Source of the DNA: Incurvaria masculella | Taxonomy: Eukaryota > Arthropoda > Insecta > Lepidoptera > Incurvariidae | Assembly (NCBI GenBank): GCA_946894095.1 | Contig: OX335641.1 | Coordinates: 6,342,501 to 6,406,500, forward strand | Length of the DNA stretch: 64,000 bases | Direction: 5' to 3' | Shown here: piece by piece, positions 44,761-56,122 of the stretch | Layout: every line of letters starts with the position of its first letter | Numbering within the stretch: position 1 is the first letter of the stretch | The notes under the pieces: generated by a model | The model's database searches: none | The model's input: the letters and a program-made list of their open reading frames with translations, nothing else | Told to the model about the DNA's origin: nothing | Made by a program: the position numbers and the translations under genes

Positions 44761-45070
44761 TTTGAGGTTTTTCATTTGGCTTTAAATATCCGGTGTTTTT
44801 ATATAGTTTAGTGCCATTGTTTTTTTTTTCATTTTTAAATTAAATGGATAAACCATTATAGCAAAAAAATCGATTGGTTATTTTGTCCTTGATATTTTTT
44901 TTAAATGTCAATTATAGTAAGGGTAACATTTTTGGGTTTCAGTTAAATTTGGAAATAATAGGATTTGTGTGAAAATAGGCGAAACAACTTGTAACGCATC
45001 TCATTGTTGAAGTCACTTTCCTAAGTTGTCTCGCACACACAGGATGAGTGGAGCTGGCATAAGCCAGGTG

Positions 45071-45175
45071 AGCTCTGTTCCATAAAGAGAGTGCAGCTCC
45101 GTAAAGTGAGCTTAGTTCCGTAAAATAGGCTCAGATCCATAAAGTGTGGTCAGTTCCATAGTTAAAGTGAGCTCA
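45071..45175. repeat. Minisatellite of about 21 bp, five units
   Basis: Imperfect units of the form gagctcagttccRtaaagt follow each other, e.g. 'gagcttagttccgtaaaata' then 'ggctcagatccataaagtgt'. Confidence 0.7.
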
Positions 45176-45966
45176 AAGAAGAAAGCAAAAGGGAGGTATA
45201 TAGCTTCGTCCTACTCCCTTCTCCTACAAGGCTGTCCTAAGATGCTGCAATAGAAGAAGCCATCTCCTCTCAATTCAATTCAATCCCTCTTGATTGCACA
45301 TGGAGTATATTTGCAACATACAATATCTTTAATATAAATATTGTAAATAAGAAATTGACAAGGACTTCATGACTATTTCACAATTTCTACTAAATCGATC
45401 ACGTTTGAATACATGTAATTGGATTTTATATGTATTACTAATAGGTAAAGTTAATACAAGGTGTCTTATAATTATGCATATCAACGAATGGTAAGGAGTG
45501 AATTGTATGTTATATTGTTACGGTGTCTTGTACGTTCAACTCGATATTCATACTCCTACCTATGGCTTAGTGTAAAATACGCAGATACAACAATTTGTAG
45601 GATGTAAAGTGTTCCCAAAATTGCACAATTTAGAAGTACTTTTAGGTCCCGAGGATTTTTAACCGCTGTTAACTTTTAAATCCAAGTGAATTTAAAATAA
45701 GTATTGTGTTAATTTCTTTTTGTTATATTTTTTATTCCTGTACGAAATTTTGCAAAAGAACAAGCTGAATTAGAGACATACTCCTGTTTTCACCACCTCC
45801 AGTTACCAGAAATTAGTTATTTGCTTTTACTGATCCTACTGATTCAAGAGACACATTGTTTCTTTTGTGCATTGAATATAAAGGTATATATTTATATATT
45901 TATATGTGTAAATATTTGTATGTATCTATCTGTTAATACTAAGTACTAAGCCTATATTATGTACGT

Positions 45967-46281
45967 TTTTAGGGTTCCGTACCCAAAGGGTAAAAACGGA
46001 ACCCTATTACTAAGCCTCCGCTGTCCGTCCGTCCGTCCGTCCGTCCGTCCGTCTGTCCGTCTGTCACAGGGCTGTATCTCATGAACCGTAACAGATAGGA
46101 AGCTGAAATTTTCACAGATTATGTATTTATTTTGCCGCTATAACAACAAATAGGCAACATTATAAAATAATAATAATAATTAAAGGGGGGCCCCATACAA
46201 AAAACGTGTTTTTTTTAATCTTGTGCGATGGTACGGAACCCTTCGTGTGCGAGTCCGACTTGCACTTGGCCGGTTTTTTTT
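45967..46281 (-). mobile_element. MITE with (GACG)n tract, copy 4
   Basis: Inverted orientation: 'tttttagggttccgtaccca' at the left, (GTCC)n at 46020-46060, 'ggctgtatctcatgaaccgt', and 'cttggccggttttttt' at the right. Confidence 0.88.
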
Positions 46282-49190
46282 ATGAAAATATATATTTTTC
46301 CATTTCATTTTAAAATATTTTTTAAGATACTTAATATTTTCTTTAGTTTTTAGTTTTTTATTTTTTTTCTTTTGCCCGCCACACCGCACCTCTCCTACGT
46401 CTTTAAGGTTGAATGTCATAATGAATGGCATTAATTCCGCCTTTTTGTGAACCATGCTTGCAGGCTTGCAAATAAAGATTTTTTTCATTATTTCATTTCA
46501 TTTCATTTAATTTCAGAAATCCGATATAGCTTTCGGTTACATGGCATATTTACAGGGTACATAAAACCGAAAGGTAGCTTTGGGATTTTTGTAGCTGGTG
46601 GTGGTGGAAACGGGCGATAGTAATGATTTGGGAGCAATGTTGATATTTAGCACCACAATATGTGGTGTAGTATAATATTCTATTTATATCTGGGTTGTAA
46701 AAGTCATAACATTTTTTATGGAGTGCAGTGCCATGTGTCAGTACAAAACTGATTATGTTTTTAAAGACTTTAAAAATGACCTATGTAGCTCACGTAAGTT
46801 TTGACTTTAAACAAACTGCCCTAATTCAAATTAAAATAATTTTTGTGTTTAGCTTTTTTCGCTGAGTAATTGTGTGAATGGCCTATTTTGTACTTTTGTA
46901 TAATTCACTATTTTATGTACGTAAGTTTGTACCTATTATGTTAGGCACAAATGTAATAAAATATTTTGGTTGAGAAATACGTATGTTTGCATATATTAGG
47001 CAGATTCAAAATGTTTAAAAAATGTTTTTTTAGTTCACGTTTAAATATGTTTTTTTTTTCGTGAAAAAAATGTTACATTTTTATAGTTCTCCTTTAGATT
47101 AATTAATGGTATTAGGTTTTGTTATTTCTTTTCAATGCAAATTCCTAGCAATGTTTTAAAATGACCAGGGATTTTTTTACTAGAATGAGCTTATATAACT
47201 CTCTATATCCTTGCATTTGAACTGTGTGCGAACCACCCGTATTTACGTAGACAATAGGCAATACTGTATTTCTGACATTCCAATAAGGTAAATTATTTCT
47301 AATAACATAAAACTGTTGATGTATAACTGTTAGAAAAAATTAAGGTTCAATTATTGTGTTAAGACCAAATTAGACTGGGTGACATTTTTTTATTTAAGGG
47401 AACATACTCTTAAATTAAAAGTATGTTATGGGAAAGTGACTTGTCGGTGAAATAAACCGTATCCTTAATGTGATTAACGAACAACGCATTAAGGGTACCC
47501 TCAGTTAACACAGACATTCGCCAAACTGTACAATCGTACTTCCATTATAATCATTATTATTCGAAGTCTACTAGGTACTAGCAAGTACGTTTGCATCGGC
47601 TATCCTATTCCAAATCTATGATTTCACTACAACTTGTGTTAGTGCGACACTTTGAAATTTTGCATAAAATTTTTCTAATCTCTTTAGTTTTATAAGTGCA
47701 GACGAACTGTTCTCAAAGCATATGCTTTGAGTAGGGTAGATGATGAAAAAAAAAAAAACATCCACATCCAGGCTCCCTTGTTATGTTCTCAACTATTCGT
47801 TTAAATCCGGATTAGTTAAAATAAAACAACATACATATTATTACGAAGTACTTCTAGTGCTAGAATAATCCATCCCACCTTTTACAACGCAGCATTGCAA
47901 AACGTGCCGGGCCTGGCTAGACTGCATTGGCGGTAACGCGATTTATGACAGTTCTCGCTTGGGATGTGCTCACACTCCACAGCTAGAAAAAAAACTGTCA
48001 AATGAAAACACCAAAGGCATTTACCTACAACAGGCAGTCTGTTATACATTTATCCTGTGATCAAACAGAGCATTCTTCGTTGGATACTGCCCAGCACGAA
48101 TCGACTCCTTCCCCTTCCAAGCGCCAGCGGCTGCGCAGAAGTCAAATCCGATATAGTTTTGTTTCTGCTCAGCCACTGTCGCTTGGAAGTGGAAGTACTC
48201 GGTTCGACCCGGGGTGTACACTACACACTTGTACTAACAGACTATTCGAATGTAACATAAAAATACACCTGAAGTATTTTGTGCCTCATGAGCGCATTTG
48301 CGTGTTCAATTGATTTCGAAAACTCGTGCATCTTGGGGTTCCCTATCACTCTAGCTACGGTAAAAATGTTATCACAGACTAAAACTTGTATGACTTGCAA
48401 AACCGCAAAAGTCTTATCCATTATGCACAAAGAATATGGACTAAAAGCTGGGCCTAGAGGCTCTATTTTTATTAAATGGACAGTTTTTTTTTTAACAAAA
48501 TGTCGACTAAAAATATTAAGTTATGATGGTGCTACGATTACATGGGGGCGAATGTGAGTATTGTGTGATATCACCGGGGCGTCACTGAAAACTCATCATC
48601 TGCGTACACTGCCATGCAAATGATCAATCGTGTTGGTGACCGTAATCAGTTGTGTAACATTATAAACCTTTTTGTAATGGTTGTGAGGAAAAAATGTAAG
48701 TTGTGTGTTTTTATCATCGACAAAATTATGTGTGTACATAATATTATTTGTCCGTATTTCCAAAATGTATTTTTTTCTCGCAGTGAAGTTGAAGATGAAA
48801 ACACACGGCACGGCGCATTCCTATTGGAAGTGGATGCATGTGAGGATGTGATGGCGCTTGTCGCCTCGTGTTGGTTAAATTGTAAGATGAGCTCGGAGAG
48901 AGTCGAAAATGTCATATTAATTTTTTAAACTTAGCGATAATTAATATTTTTAATTTTGTTTATATAGAATAAACGATCCATTGGAAATAAAGCGATAAAA
49001 TATATTTTTCGTGTTTTATTAAAGAGTCCTAACAAAAAAAAACTAAATATATTTATATTAGCTTGAGTCCCCCATTGCCTTGTTGCTTTAAACAGTAGTT
49101 CATTATAATATGAGGACTTTTACTATGTAACTGGACATTGGTCACACCTTATGTCATATTAGCCCATCACACCTCATCCCGAAGCAATAA
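46282..49190. other. Mostly non-coding DNA with one possible terminal exon
   Basis: AT-rich; (ATTTC)n at 46487-46516. Several short ORFs occur at 48002-48560 without recognisable domains. A possible exon at 48784-48928 is listed separately. Confidence 0.4.
48784..48928 (+). CDS. Possible terminal exon of an unidentified gene
   Basis: A good acceptor ('tttttttctcgcag') precedes an open frame of 47 codons (EVEDENTRHGAFLLEVDACE ...), a TAA stop and, 40 bases later, AATAAA (48968). The arrangement resembles a last exon plus poly(A) site, but no matching upstream exon or family is recognised. Confidence 0.25.
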
Positions 49191-49194
49191 GGTG

Positions 49195-49560
49195 CCTTTT
49201 TTTATGTAACTGGACATGGACGGCGAATACCGAATTGACCTTCAGATATTAGCCTAACACATCACATGGGAACTAGGTGCCATGTCAGGACCTTCATTAT
49301 ATATCATTACTTCCTTTTGCTCGGCAACATTGAACTGGATGGAAAACAAGGACAATTTGTATTGCCGCTTCGACTATCGTTCATTTAATGCGATGGTACC
49401 AACCCGGGCGAGATTAACTCTACCTACAGTTTTACGTGGGATCCGAAACACGGCCAGCCTCAACGGTTAAAAATGGTCACCCATCCAGAACCTAACCGAG
49501 ATGCTCCCCCAGCTTATTAATTCGCAAGGTGTCGTACACTGAGCTACTTTCTGAGCTATT
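49195..49560 (-). mobile_element. SINE copy with 5S-like head
   Basis: Near full length: T-run and 'atgtaactggacatggacgg' at the left (tail complement), 'gaactggatggaaaacaagg', 'ggtaccaacccgggcgagat', and the head 'ggtcacccatccagaaccta' (complement of box-C-like GGATGGGTGACC) then 'actgagcta' at 49538 (A-box-like complement). Confidence 0.75.
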
Positions 49561-49618
49561 TTGCCTTCTTTGAAAAATGTTACGGCTTTTCACGCGTCAG
49601 GCAGAGATATTCTCCGAG

Positions 49619-49811
49619 GGGACGCATCATAAAGTCCAAAAAGCACAAAGTCCAAAACCCATACCGTCCAAAACACTAATGAATACGGATCTTTTTCAAT
49701 AAGGTTAGGTTAGATTAAAATATTTGCATTTATAAATATATGCAAAAGTACATACTTTTGGATGTTCTGGGTTTTGGACCTTATGCTTTTTGGACTTTAT
49801 GAAGGCGACCC
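49619..49811. mobile_element. MITE family D (193 bp)
   Basis: The ends are inverted copies over about 46 bp with few mismatches, centred on 'cataaagtccaaaaagca' and 'agtccaaaaccca'. No coding capacity; a single copy in the window. Confidence 0.75.
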
Positions 49812-49924
49812 TTCTCCGACATGCAAACATGTCTAACGGCCGCGGTAATCTCAAAAGTATAATATTTTGCCTTCTCTTCATTAGCATGTCTACAAAGAAA
49901 CTTTTTTTTGTGTCCGCTTCTACC

Positions 49925-50110
49925 ATATTCTCATTCAATGAGATAGATGGTACCAGCCCGGGCGTTTAGCTGGCAGAGTAATGGGACCTACAGTCTTACA
50001 TGGATTCCAAAACAGCTCGCGTTCGTGATACAATGCACTCATCTAAATCGGAAAGAAATAACATAAGGTGCAAGGCTCCCCGGCCACGAGCACTGCTAGT
50101 TACTGATATT
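49925..50110 (-). mobile_element. Degraded SINE copy, tRNA-like head remnant
   Basis: 'ggtaccagcccgggcg', 'gggacctacagtcttacatg' and 'cgcgttcgtgatacaatgca' in complement, then a decayed tRNA-like head. Confidence 0.5.
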
Positions 50111-50885
50111 TATGAATAGACAGTGTTGAGCAGTTTTGCCCACCAAGTTGTGAACAAGTCAGTGTTGATCTCCGACGCGGAATTCAGACAAACGTCCATG
50201 ACGAAAGCTGAAAGGGGCAAGCTAGTCTCATCAGTAAACATAAACACTTAAAGAAAATAACAACATTTCTAGTCTTCAGTTTGTTGAATAATAAAACATA
50301 TAAAAATATCGCAGGAAGTTAGTAACCACCTAGTTAGGTATACAGCTTTACGTGCATTCCGATTCAGGAACAGCTCGCAACAGAACGAGAATTAAATAAA
50401 AGGATTCTCAAGAAAAACTTTTACAATTTGCAGGATTTTTTCAGTGCAAATAATGTTATATTATACATTAATGGGTACGTGTACGACATAAGACTGACGA
50501 TGTGCTGTGCAATTATGTAGACCTCTGTATATTTGCACCAAAGTTAAATTTCTGATTCTGATTCTTGTAAACAAGTGTTTATAAAAAACGTGCTGGTCAC
50601 AAAAAGAGTACGTAGATTGGGATGCCAGCATTGGGGGCGTCATTGAATAATATTGAATCTGAAGCGATAACTATCTGGCTCAAGTGCATCCATAAAAAAT
50701 GATAGTTTTTATAATTGCCACTTTTATATTATGTGCGAACAAAAAAAAATCGAAATCGCTCAAAACTACATAGAGCCACAGCGGTACGCGAGCAGAGTGC
50801 TAAAGGTGAGGGCTGACGGTAGCATGTCGTACATTGCTGCAATAGATCGACATGCCTTGCAATCATGTGACTTTGTGAGCCGGTA

Positions 50886-51202
50886 GTCTCAGTTGTCACC
50901 TAAATTGGCGTTTACGGCACACCGATCGACTGGCGTTTTCAAATGTATGGAGAAATTGAAGAGCGCGCGCAGTGGGCGTTAATCGAACTAACATTTAGCT
51001 TACTCAACGTTGTTGCCGTAAATACGTCGACGTTGCCGTTTACGTCGACTCCGCGTTTTCATGCAAATCGGAAGTCCGAGTTTGACTTAGACAGCTTGAA
51101 GAAGTAAAACCACAGAATATCTAGTAAAACCTTGTATGGAGTTGACGGAAAACGCCAGTCGATCGGTTTGCCGTAAACGCCAATTTAGGTGAGAACTCAG
51201 AC
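50886..51202. mobile_element. MITE family B, copy 1
   Basis: Terminal inverted repeats of about 52 bp contain 'tcacctaaattggcgtttac' and 'accgatcgactggcgttttc'. The interior holds several 'cgacgttgccgtttacg'-type motifs. Copy 2 is at 58007-58343. Confidence 0.85.
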
Positions 51203-51454
51203 TGACCCTTCTGGATGCAGTCACTGTAACTTCCGAGGGAAAAAAGCACGGAACCGATTTCACCGTCCCATGAATATCAGTTACAGAGTATATATAGCTC
51301 ATTGGAGTTGTCGGGCATCTTTTAAGAGGATAATGAGGAGATCCAGTTCCATACAATGGTGCGTGTCTGTTTCTTCAGTCAAATCAAGAAATATTTTTCG
51401 GAAAAAATCACTTAAAATAAGTCAACTGAAAGCTACGCTTGTACATTTTATTTA

Positions 51455-51460
51455 ATAACT
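51455..51460. other. Target-site duplication, left
   Basis: ATAACT directly before the 5' LTR is repeated directly after the 3' LTR at 56117-56122. Confidence 0.85.
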
Positions 51461-51558
51461 AGTGTGTATGCGGGTAGGTAATTATAATCAGTGCGCTGCC
51501 ATCGCTACTACGTATCACTTGTGTTTTATTCTGTTAGCTCCCACGTTCATACCTATCA
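51461..51558 (+). repeat. 5' LTR
   Basis: 98 bp, starts AGTGTGTATG and ends ACCTATCA; identical to the 3' LTR. Confidence 0.93.
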
Positions 51559-51607
51559 AATGGCGACGATCGCGAACTGTGCGTGCTAAGTGTAAATTTA
51601 AGTAAAG

Positions 51608-52909
51608 ATGTCTCTTTTCGGAAAACTGGACTCGTTTGACCATGAGGCTAATGATTGGTCAGTGTATAAGAGTCGGTTACTCAATTTTTACGTGGCTAAC
51701 GGTATCGACGAGGCGACGGACAAGAATGCTGTGCGACGGAAGGCCATTTTAATCAGCGCACTCACGGAGGGCTCGTATAAGTTGGTACGAGACCTCGCCT
51801 TCCCGGACGACATCGACAAGATCGCGTTCAGCGCGCTCACGGCGCTGCTGGATAACCATTTCCAGCCGAAGCGTTGCGGGTTCGCAGACCGGTGGAGCTT
51901 CCACCAGGCGCGGCAGCAGACCGGCGAAGGGATCCCGGAGTGGGCTGCGCGCGTGCGCGGGCTCGCGCTGCACTGCGCCTTCGCGGCGCTGGAGGAGTCG
52001 CTGCGCGACAAGTTCGTGCTGGGTATGCTGCCTGGACCGGAGCGCGACAAGCTGTTCGAAAAGAGCACCGACAAGTTGACTTTTGCGCAGGCCATCGAAA
52101 TTGCTCAGAGTGTGCGCAGCGCGCGCCAAGGAGCGTTGGCAATGGCCGCGACGGATGGGGCAGCGGTGTGCAAGGTGTCGACGCGGCGCGCACCCGCCGG
52201 CGCACCCGCAGCCACCGACGCCGCGCGGGATCGTGTCGTCGGCCCGGGGAAGTGCGAAAGATGCGGATATAGCAACCACACAAAGGACAAGTGTCGATTC
52301 ATCAATTATAAGTGTAGAAAGTGTGGGGAAGTCGGTCATTTGCGCAAAATGTGTCGTAGCAAAATTAAGTTAGTGACGTCACACGACGCGGACGAGGACA
52401 CCGATGACGGTAAGACCAAAATTTGCAACATACGATGCATGGGGGGCAAAGCGATGACGCAAGTAGTAAGATTGGCGGGAAAATATGACGTGACCTTTCA
52501 GGTCGACAGCGGATCGTCGGTGACCGCTATCCCGGAAAACATTTACCGGAAATATTTTTCAAAAGTTGCATTATTGCCTAGCAAAATAAGATTAGTAAAT
52601 TATACGGGCGGGAATATCAATACTCTCGGGACCGTGCGACTGTCTGTCACCTACTCGGGCCGGTCTCGTGACCTTGACGTGTACGTCATACCCGACGCGG
52701 ACGTGTCGCTATTAGGTAGGGATTTTATTTCTGCTTTCGGGTTAGAATTAAGACCGATTCGGTACGGGGAAGTCAAGGGAGAATCGGAGTTATTGCATAA
52801 TCGGTATCCGCAGGTGTTTTCGGATAACCTGGGACGTTGTAATAAGGTCAAAGTTCACCTGACATTAAAACCAGATTCCAAGCCTATTTTTTTAAAGCTA
52901 GGACCGTAG
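51608..52909 (+). CDS. Gag-protease ORF of the mag-like element
   Basis: 433 codons as read. The N-terminal part is the Gag capsid region. Two zinc knuckles of the form C-x2-C-x4-H-x4-C lie at about residues 214-250, followed by the aspartic protease with DSGSSVTAIP at about 299. After the protease the frame runs into the reverse-transcriptase linker, then stops at 52907-52909 because of a one-base shift near 52900. The stop is therefore not a natural Gag end. Confidence 0.88.
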   Translation: MSLFGKLDSFDHEANDWSVYKSRLLNFYVANGIDEATDKNAVRRKAILISALTEGSYKLVRDLAFPDDIDKIAFSALTALLDNHFQPKRCGFADRWSFHQARQQTGEGIPEWAARVRGLALHCAFAALEESLRDKFVLGMLPGPERDKLFEKSTDKLTFAQAIEIAQSVRSARQGALAMAATDGAAVCKVSTRRAPAGAPAATDAARDRVVGPGKCERCGYSNHTKDKCRFINYKCRKCGEVGHLRKMCRSKIKLVTSHDADEDTDDGKTKICNIRCMGGKAMTQVVRLAGKYDVTFQVDSGSSVTAIPENIYRKYFSKVALLPSKIRLVNYTGGNINTLGTVRLSVTYSGRSRDLDVYVIPDADVSLLGRDFISAFGLELRPIRYGEVKGESELLHNRYPQVFSDNLGRCNKVKVHLTLKPDSKPIFLKLGP

Positions 52910-52950
52910 CGTTCGCACTAAGATCGAAGGTCGAAAACGAGATTGACAGA

Positions 52951-53718
52951 TTGGTCGATATCGGAGTTTTAGTTCCGGTTACCTTTTCAAGTTACGCAAC
53001 ACCCGTCGTTCCCATACTAAAGACGAATGGCTCGATCCGCCTGTGCGCCGATTATTCGGTCACTCTTAATAGGCAGTTAGAGATAGAAAAGTATCCGTTA
53101 CCTAAAATAGAGGAACTGTTCGCTAGGTTGCACGGCGGAGAGGAGTTCAGCAAGTTGGATCTGTCGGCCGCGTACAATCAGCTCGAGATGGATGAAGAGT
53201 CACAATCACTCACAACCATAAATACGCATAAAGGATTGTATAGGTATACTAGGCTAGTGTTTGGTTTATCGAGTGCCCCGGCGATTTTCCAACGAACCTT
53301 GGAGTCGATATTGTCAGGAATTTCAGATGTTCTCGTATTTTTAGATGACATTTTGATTACAGGTCGGAACAGGGATGAGCATCTTAAGACATTAGAGTTA
53401 GTGTTTCAGCGATTAAAAGATGCAGGCCTTACGCTGCAGCGCGAAAAGTGTGTATTTCTACAAAGGTCAGTAACGTATCTAGGCTACGTGATTGATAAAG
53501 GAGGAATACATAAATCAGATGAAAAAGTAAAGGCAATGTTGGAAGCGGAAGTACCCAAGAATGTCAGTCAGTTGCGGTCATTTTTGGGTATGATAAATTA
53601 TTATCGGAATTTTATTCCTAACGCATCGGAGATATTGAGCCCATTGCATAGTTTGTTAAACAGTGGGGTCAAGTGGGAGTGGGGCAGCGCGCACGAGGAG
53701 GCCGTCTCGCTCGGGTGA
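52951..53718 (+). pseudogene. Reverse transcriptase segment of the mag-like element
   Basis: A 255-codon open segment carrying most of the reverse transcriptase: RLCADYSVTLN, FSKLDLSAAYNQ, LVFGLSSAPAIFQR, the catalytic VFLDDILI (FLDD in place of YxDD) and LGMINYYRNFIPNA. The true frame enters from about 52900 and is broken again near 53700, where it must continue in the overlapping downstream frame. There is no independent start. Confidence 0.85.
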
Positions 53719-55943
53719 AGGCGGAGCTGGCGTCCGAGCGCGTGCTGGCTCATTTCGATCCGGCCGCTAAGCTCGTGTTGTTGTGTGACGCGGGCCCAGC
53801 CGGTGTATCCGCGATTTTAGCACAAATAGAAAACGGAACAACCCTCGAGAGACCCCTAGCGTATGCTTCACGCTCCTTGTCGGCACCAGAAAAAAATTAT
53901 AGCCAAATACAAAAAGAGGCAACAGCTATAATTTTTGGAGTCCGGCGTTTCCATAATTACCTTTACGGGCGTAGTGACCCTTTTATTTTGAAAACTGACC
54001 ACAAACCACTGTTAGCGATTTTCGGGTCAAATAAGGGTATACCAGAGGTCACAGCGAATCGATTGCAAAGATATGCTACGTTTCTGTCGGCGTATAATTT
54101 TAAAATCGAATATACAAAGGGAGTAGATAACGCCGCGGATTACCTGTCGCGCGCCCTGCCGCCGCTGACGGGGCAGTCTTCTACGGCACAGGCGCAGTGC
54201 TCGCTCGACTGCTGTCCTTGCGGAGACGATCGCGCTTCGTATATTCGGTTCGTGACGGACGGGGACTTACCGGTGACGTTGGAGCAGCTGCGCCGCGAGA
54301 CGCAAGGCGACGACGTGATGCGCGCGGTCACTGACCTCGTGCAGCGCGGCTGGCCCAAAAAGAACGCGGATTCACGACTCGCGCCCTATTTCCACTGTCG
54401 ACTGCAATTGTCATACGAATCGGGATGTTTAATGAGGGGTCACAAGGTGGTTGTCCCTCCGATGTTTCGCGGCAGGATCATTAGTGAACTACATAGATCG
54501 CATCTAGGCATCGTCAAGACGAAGGCGGAAGCGAGAAGTAGGTTTTGGTGGCCGGGGATCGACGCCGATATCGAGCGCTGCATCGCGTCGTGCGGCGTGT
54601 GCACGCAGCTCCGAGCTGCGCCACCGCGCGCGCCGCCCGCGCACTGGCAGTTCCCCCCCCACCCCTGGTACAGAGTTCATCTCGATTTTCTTGGCCCGAT
54701 TCGGGGTAAAATGTATTTAGTAGCAGTCGATGCTTATTCAAAATGGGTCGAATGTTTTCAAATGAACTCTGGTTACGCTACGGAAGCTCTAACGGAAAAA
54801 TTATATGAGGTAATGTCGAGGTTTGGGGTTCCGGACACGATCGTGACAGACAATGGCACTTCGTTCACTTCCCGAGAGTTCAAACGATTTTGCGAATTAA
54901 ATAATATTAGGCATATTACGACGGCCGCCTACCATCCGGCGAGCAACGGCCAGGCCGAAAGCGTAGTGAAAATAGTTAAAAAGGGCATAAAAAGTATTGC
55001 GGAAAAATGTTCTAATAAAGAATTGCAACGTAAACTATTAGAATATTTATTTCAATATCGTAATTCTGTCCATTCCGCCACGGAACAATCCCCCGCCAGT
55101 CTACTGTTTGGTCGTCAGCTGCGCTCTCGTCTCGATGTTTTAAAGCCGGGTAAGGCGCCGCCGCCGGGTAAGGCACCGCCGCCATCGGAGTCCTCGCTCG
55201 CCGACACTGTACAGAAAAACCAGTCTTTACAGCTTAAGTATCATGGCGGAGCCCGGAAAATTGTATTTAAAGTAGGGGAAGTAGTGTTATTCAAGCATTA
55301 CACGCAAAATAAAGTGGACTGGATGAGGGGAGTAATAAAAAAAGTTTTGGGAACAAACACTTACCTTGTGTATGCGGAGTCATTAAATGTCACAGTTAAA
55401 AAACATTTGGATCAATTACTGCAGTTTAAGGGGCGTGTGGAAGCAAGAGGATCCTCATACTCATCGGTCGACGAGGACCCCGCTCCACTGCCGCCGTCGC
55501 CGCCGCCGCCGCTCCCGCCTCCGCCACCGCCGTCTCTGCAGCCGCGGTGCTCGGGAAGTGCAGATAGAAGCGCGAGCGACCAGTTGAGAACCGACATAGA
55601 GGTACGAGGGGGAAATATGGAACAAGAGCAGGAACCGATGGAGGTCACCTCGGGCGAGGACCTCAATAACAACTCCTTGTATAGTGACGCGGAGGAGGAA
55701 GTCCTAGAGCATGGTGAAGAGGACGCGGAAGGTGCGAGCACATCGCGCGAGCCGAGGACCGCCTCAGCCGCCGCCGCCGCCGCCGCGCGCGCCCCCTCCC
55801 CCTCCCCCGCGCCCCCCCTGCCGCTAGCGGGCCCGCAGCCGCGACGGCCGCGGCCGCGCGCACGCTCGGCTGATACGTCGGGTTCCCCGCAACCATCACC
55901 AGTTAAACGAAGGACTCGTAAGCGCGTTAATTACAAAGTGTGA
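53673..55943 (+). pseudogene. RNase H and integrase segment of the mag-like element
   Basis: A long open frame of 756 codons, its first few out of frame with the upstream segment. RNase H: LLCDAGPAGVSAIL, EKNYSQIQKEATAI, TDHKPLLAIFG. Integrase: zinc HHCC region (HRSHLGIVKTKAEA ... CIASCGVC) and catalytic D, D, E in HLDFLGP, VTDNGTSF and HPASNGQAES. The C-terminal tail (about 590-756) is rich in Pro, Ala, Ser and acidic residues, without a clear chromodomain. Confidence 0.87.
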
Positions 55944-56018
55944 ATAGACTAAGATGCAACAGGAATGTTTTTATATAATTTATAGCCTTAGAGATGTTTA
56001 GAATTAAGGTGGAGGGAT

Positions 56019-56116
56019 AGTGTGTATGCGGGTAGGTAATTATAATCAGTGCGCTGCCATCGCTACTACGTATCACTTGTGTTTTATTCTGTTAGCTCCC
56101 ACGTTCATACCTATCA
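56019..56116 (+). repeat. 3' LTR
   Basis: 98 bp, identical to the 5' LTR; followed by the target duplication ATAACT. Confidence 0.93.
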
Positions 56117-56122
56117 ATAACT

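Larger units (their letters stand above)
51461..56116 (+). mobile_element. mag-like Ty3/gypsy LTR retrotransposon
   Basis: 4656 bp with 98-bp LTRs that are identical base for base (51461-51558; 56019-56116), a primer-binding site starting 2 bases after the 5' LTR (TGGCGACGA, as for a serine tRNA), Gag-protease, reverse transcriptase, RNase H and integrase in Ty3/gypsy order, and a purine tract before the 3' LTR (56006-56017). Very short LTRs and a serine-tRNA primer are features of the mag lineage first described in the silkworm. No envelope gene. The coding region is broken at two points, so this copy is probably not self-sufficient. Confidence 0.92.

Noticed and set aside
51749..52339. 196-codon minus-strand ORF within the LTR element
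   Set aside because: Antisense shadow of the GC-rich Gag coding frame.
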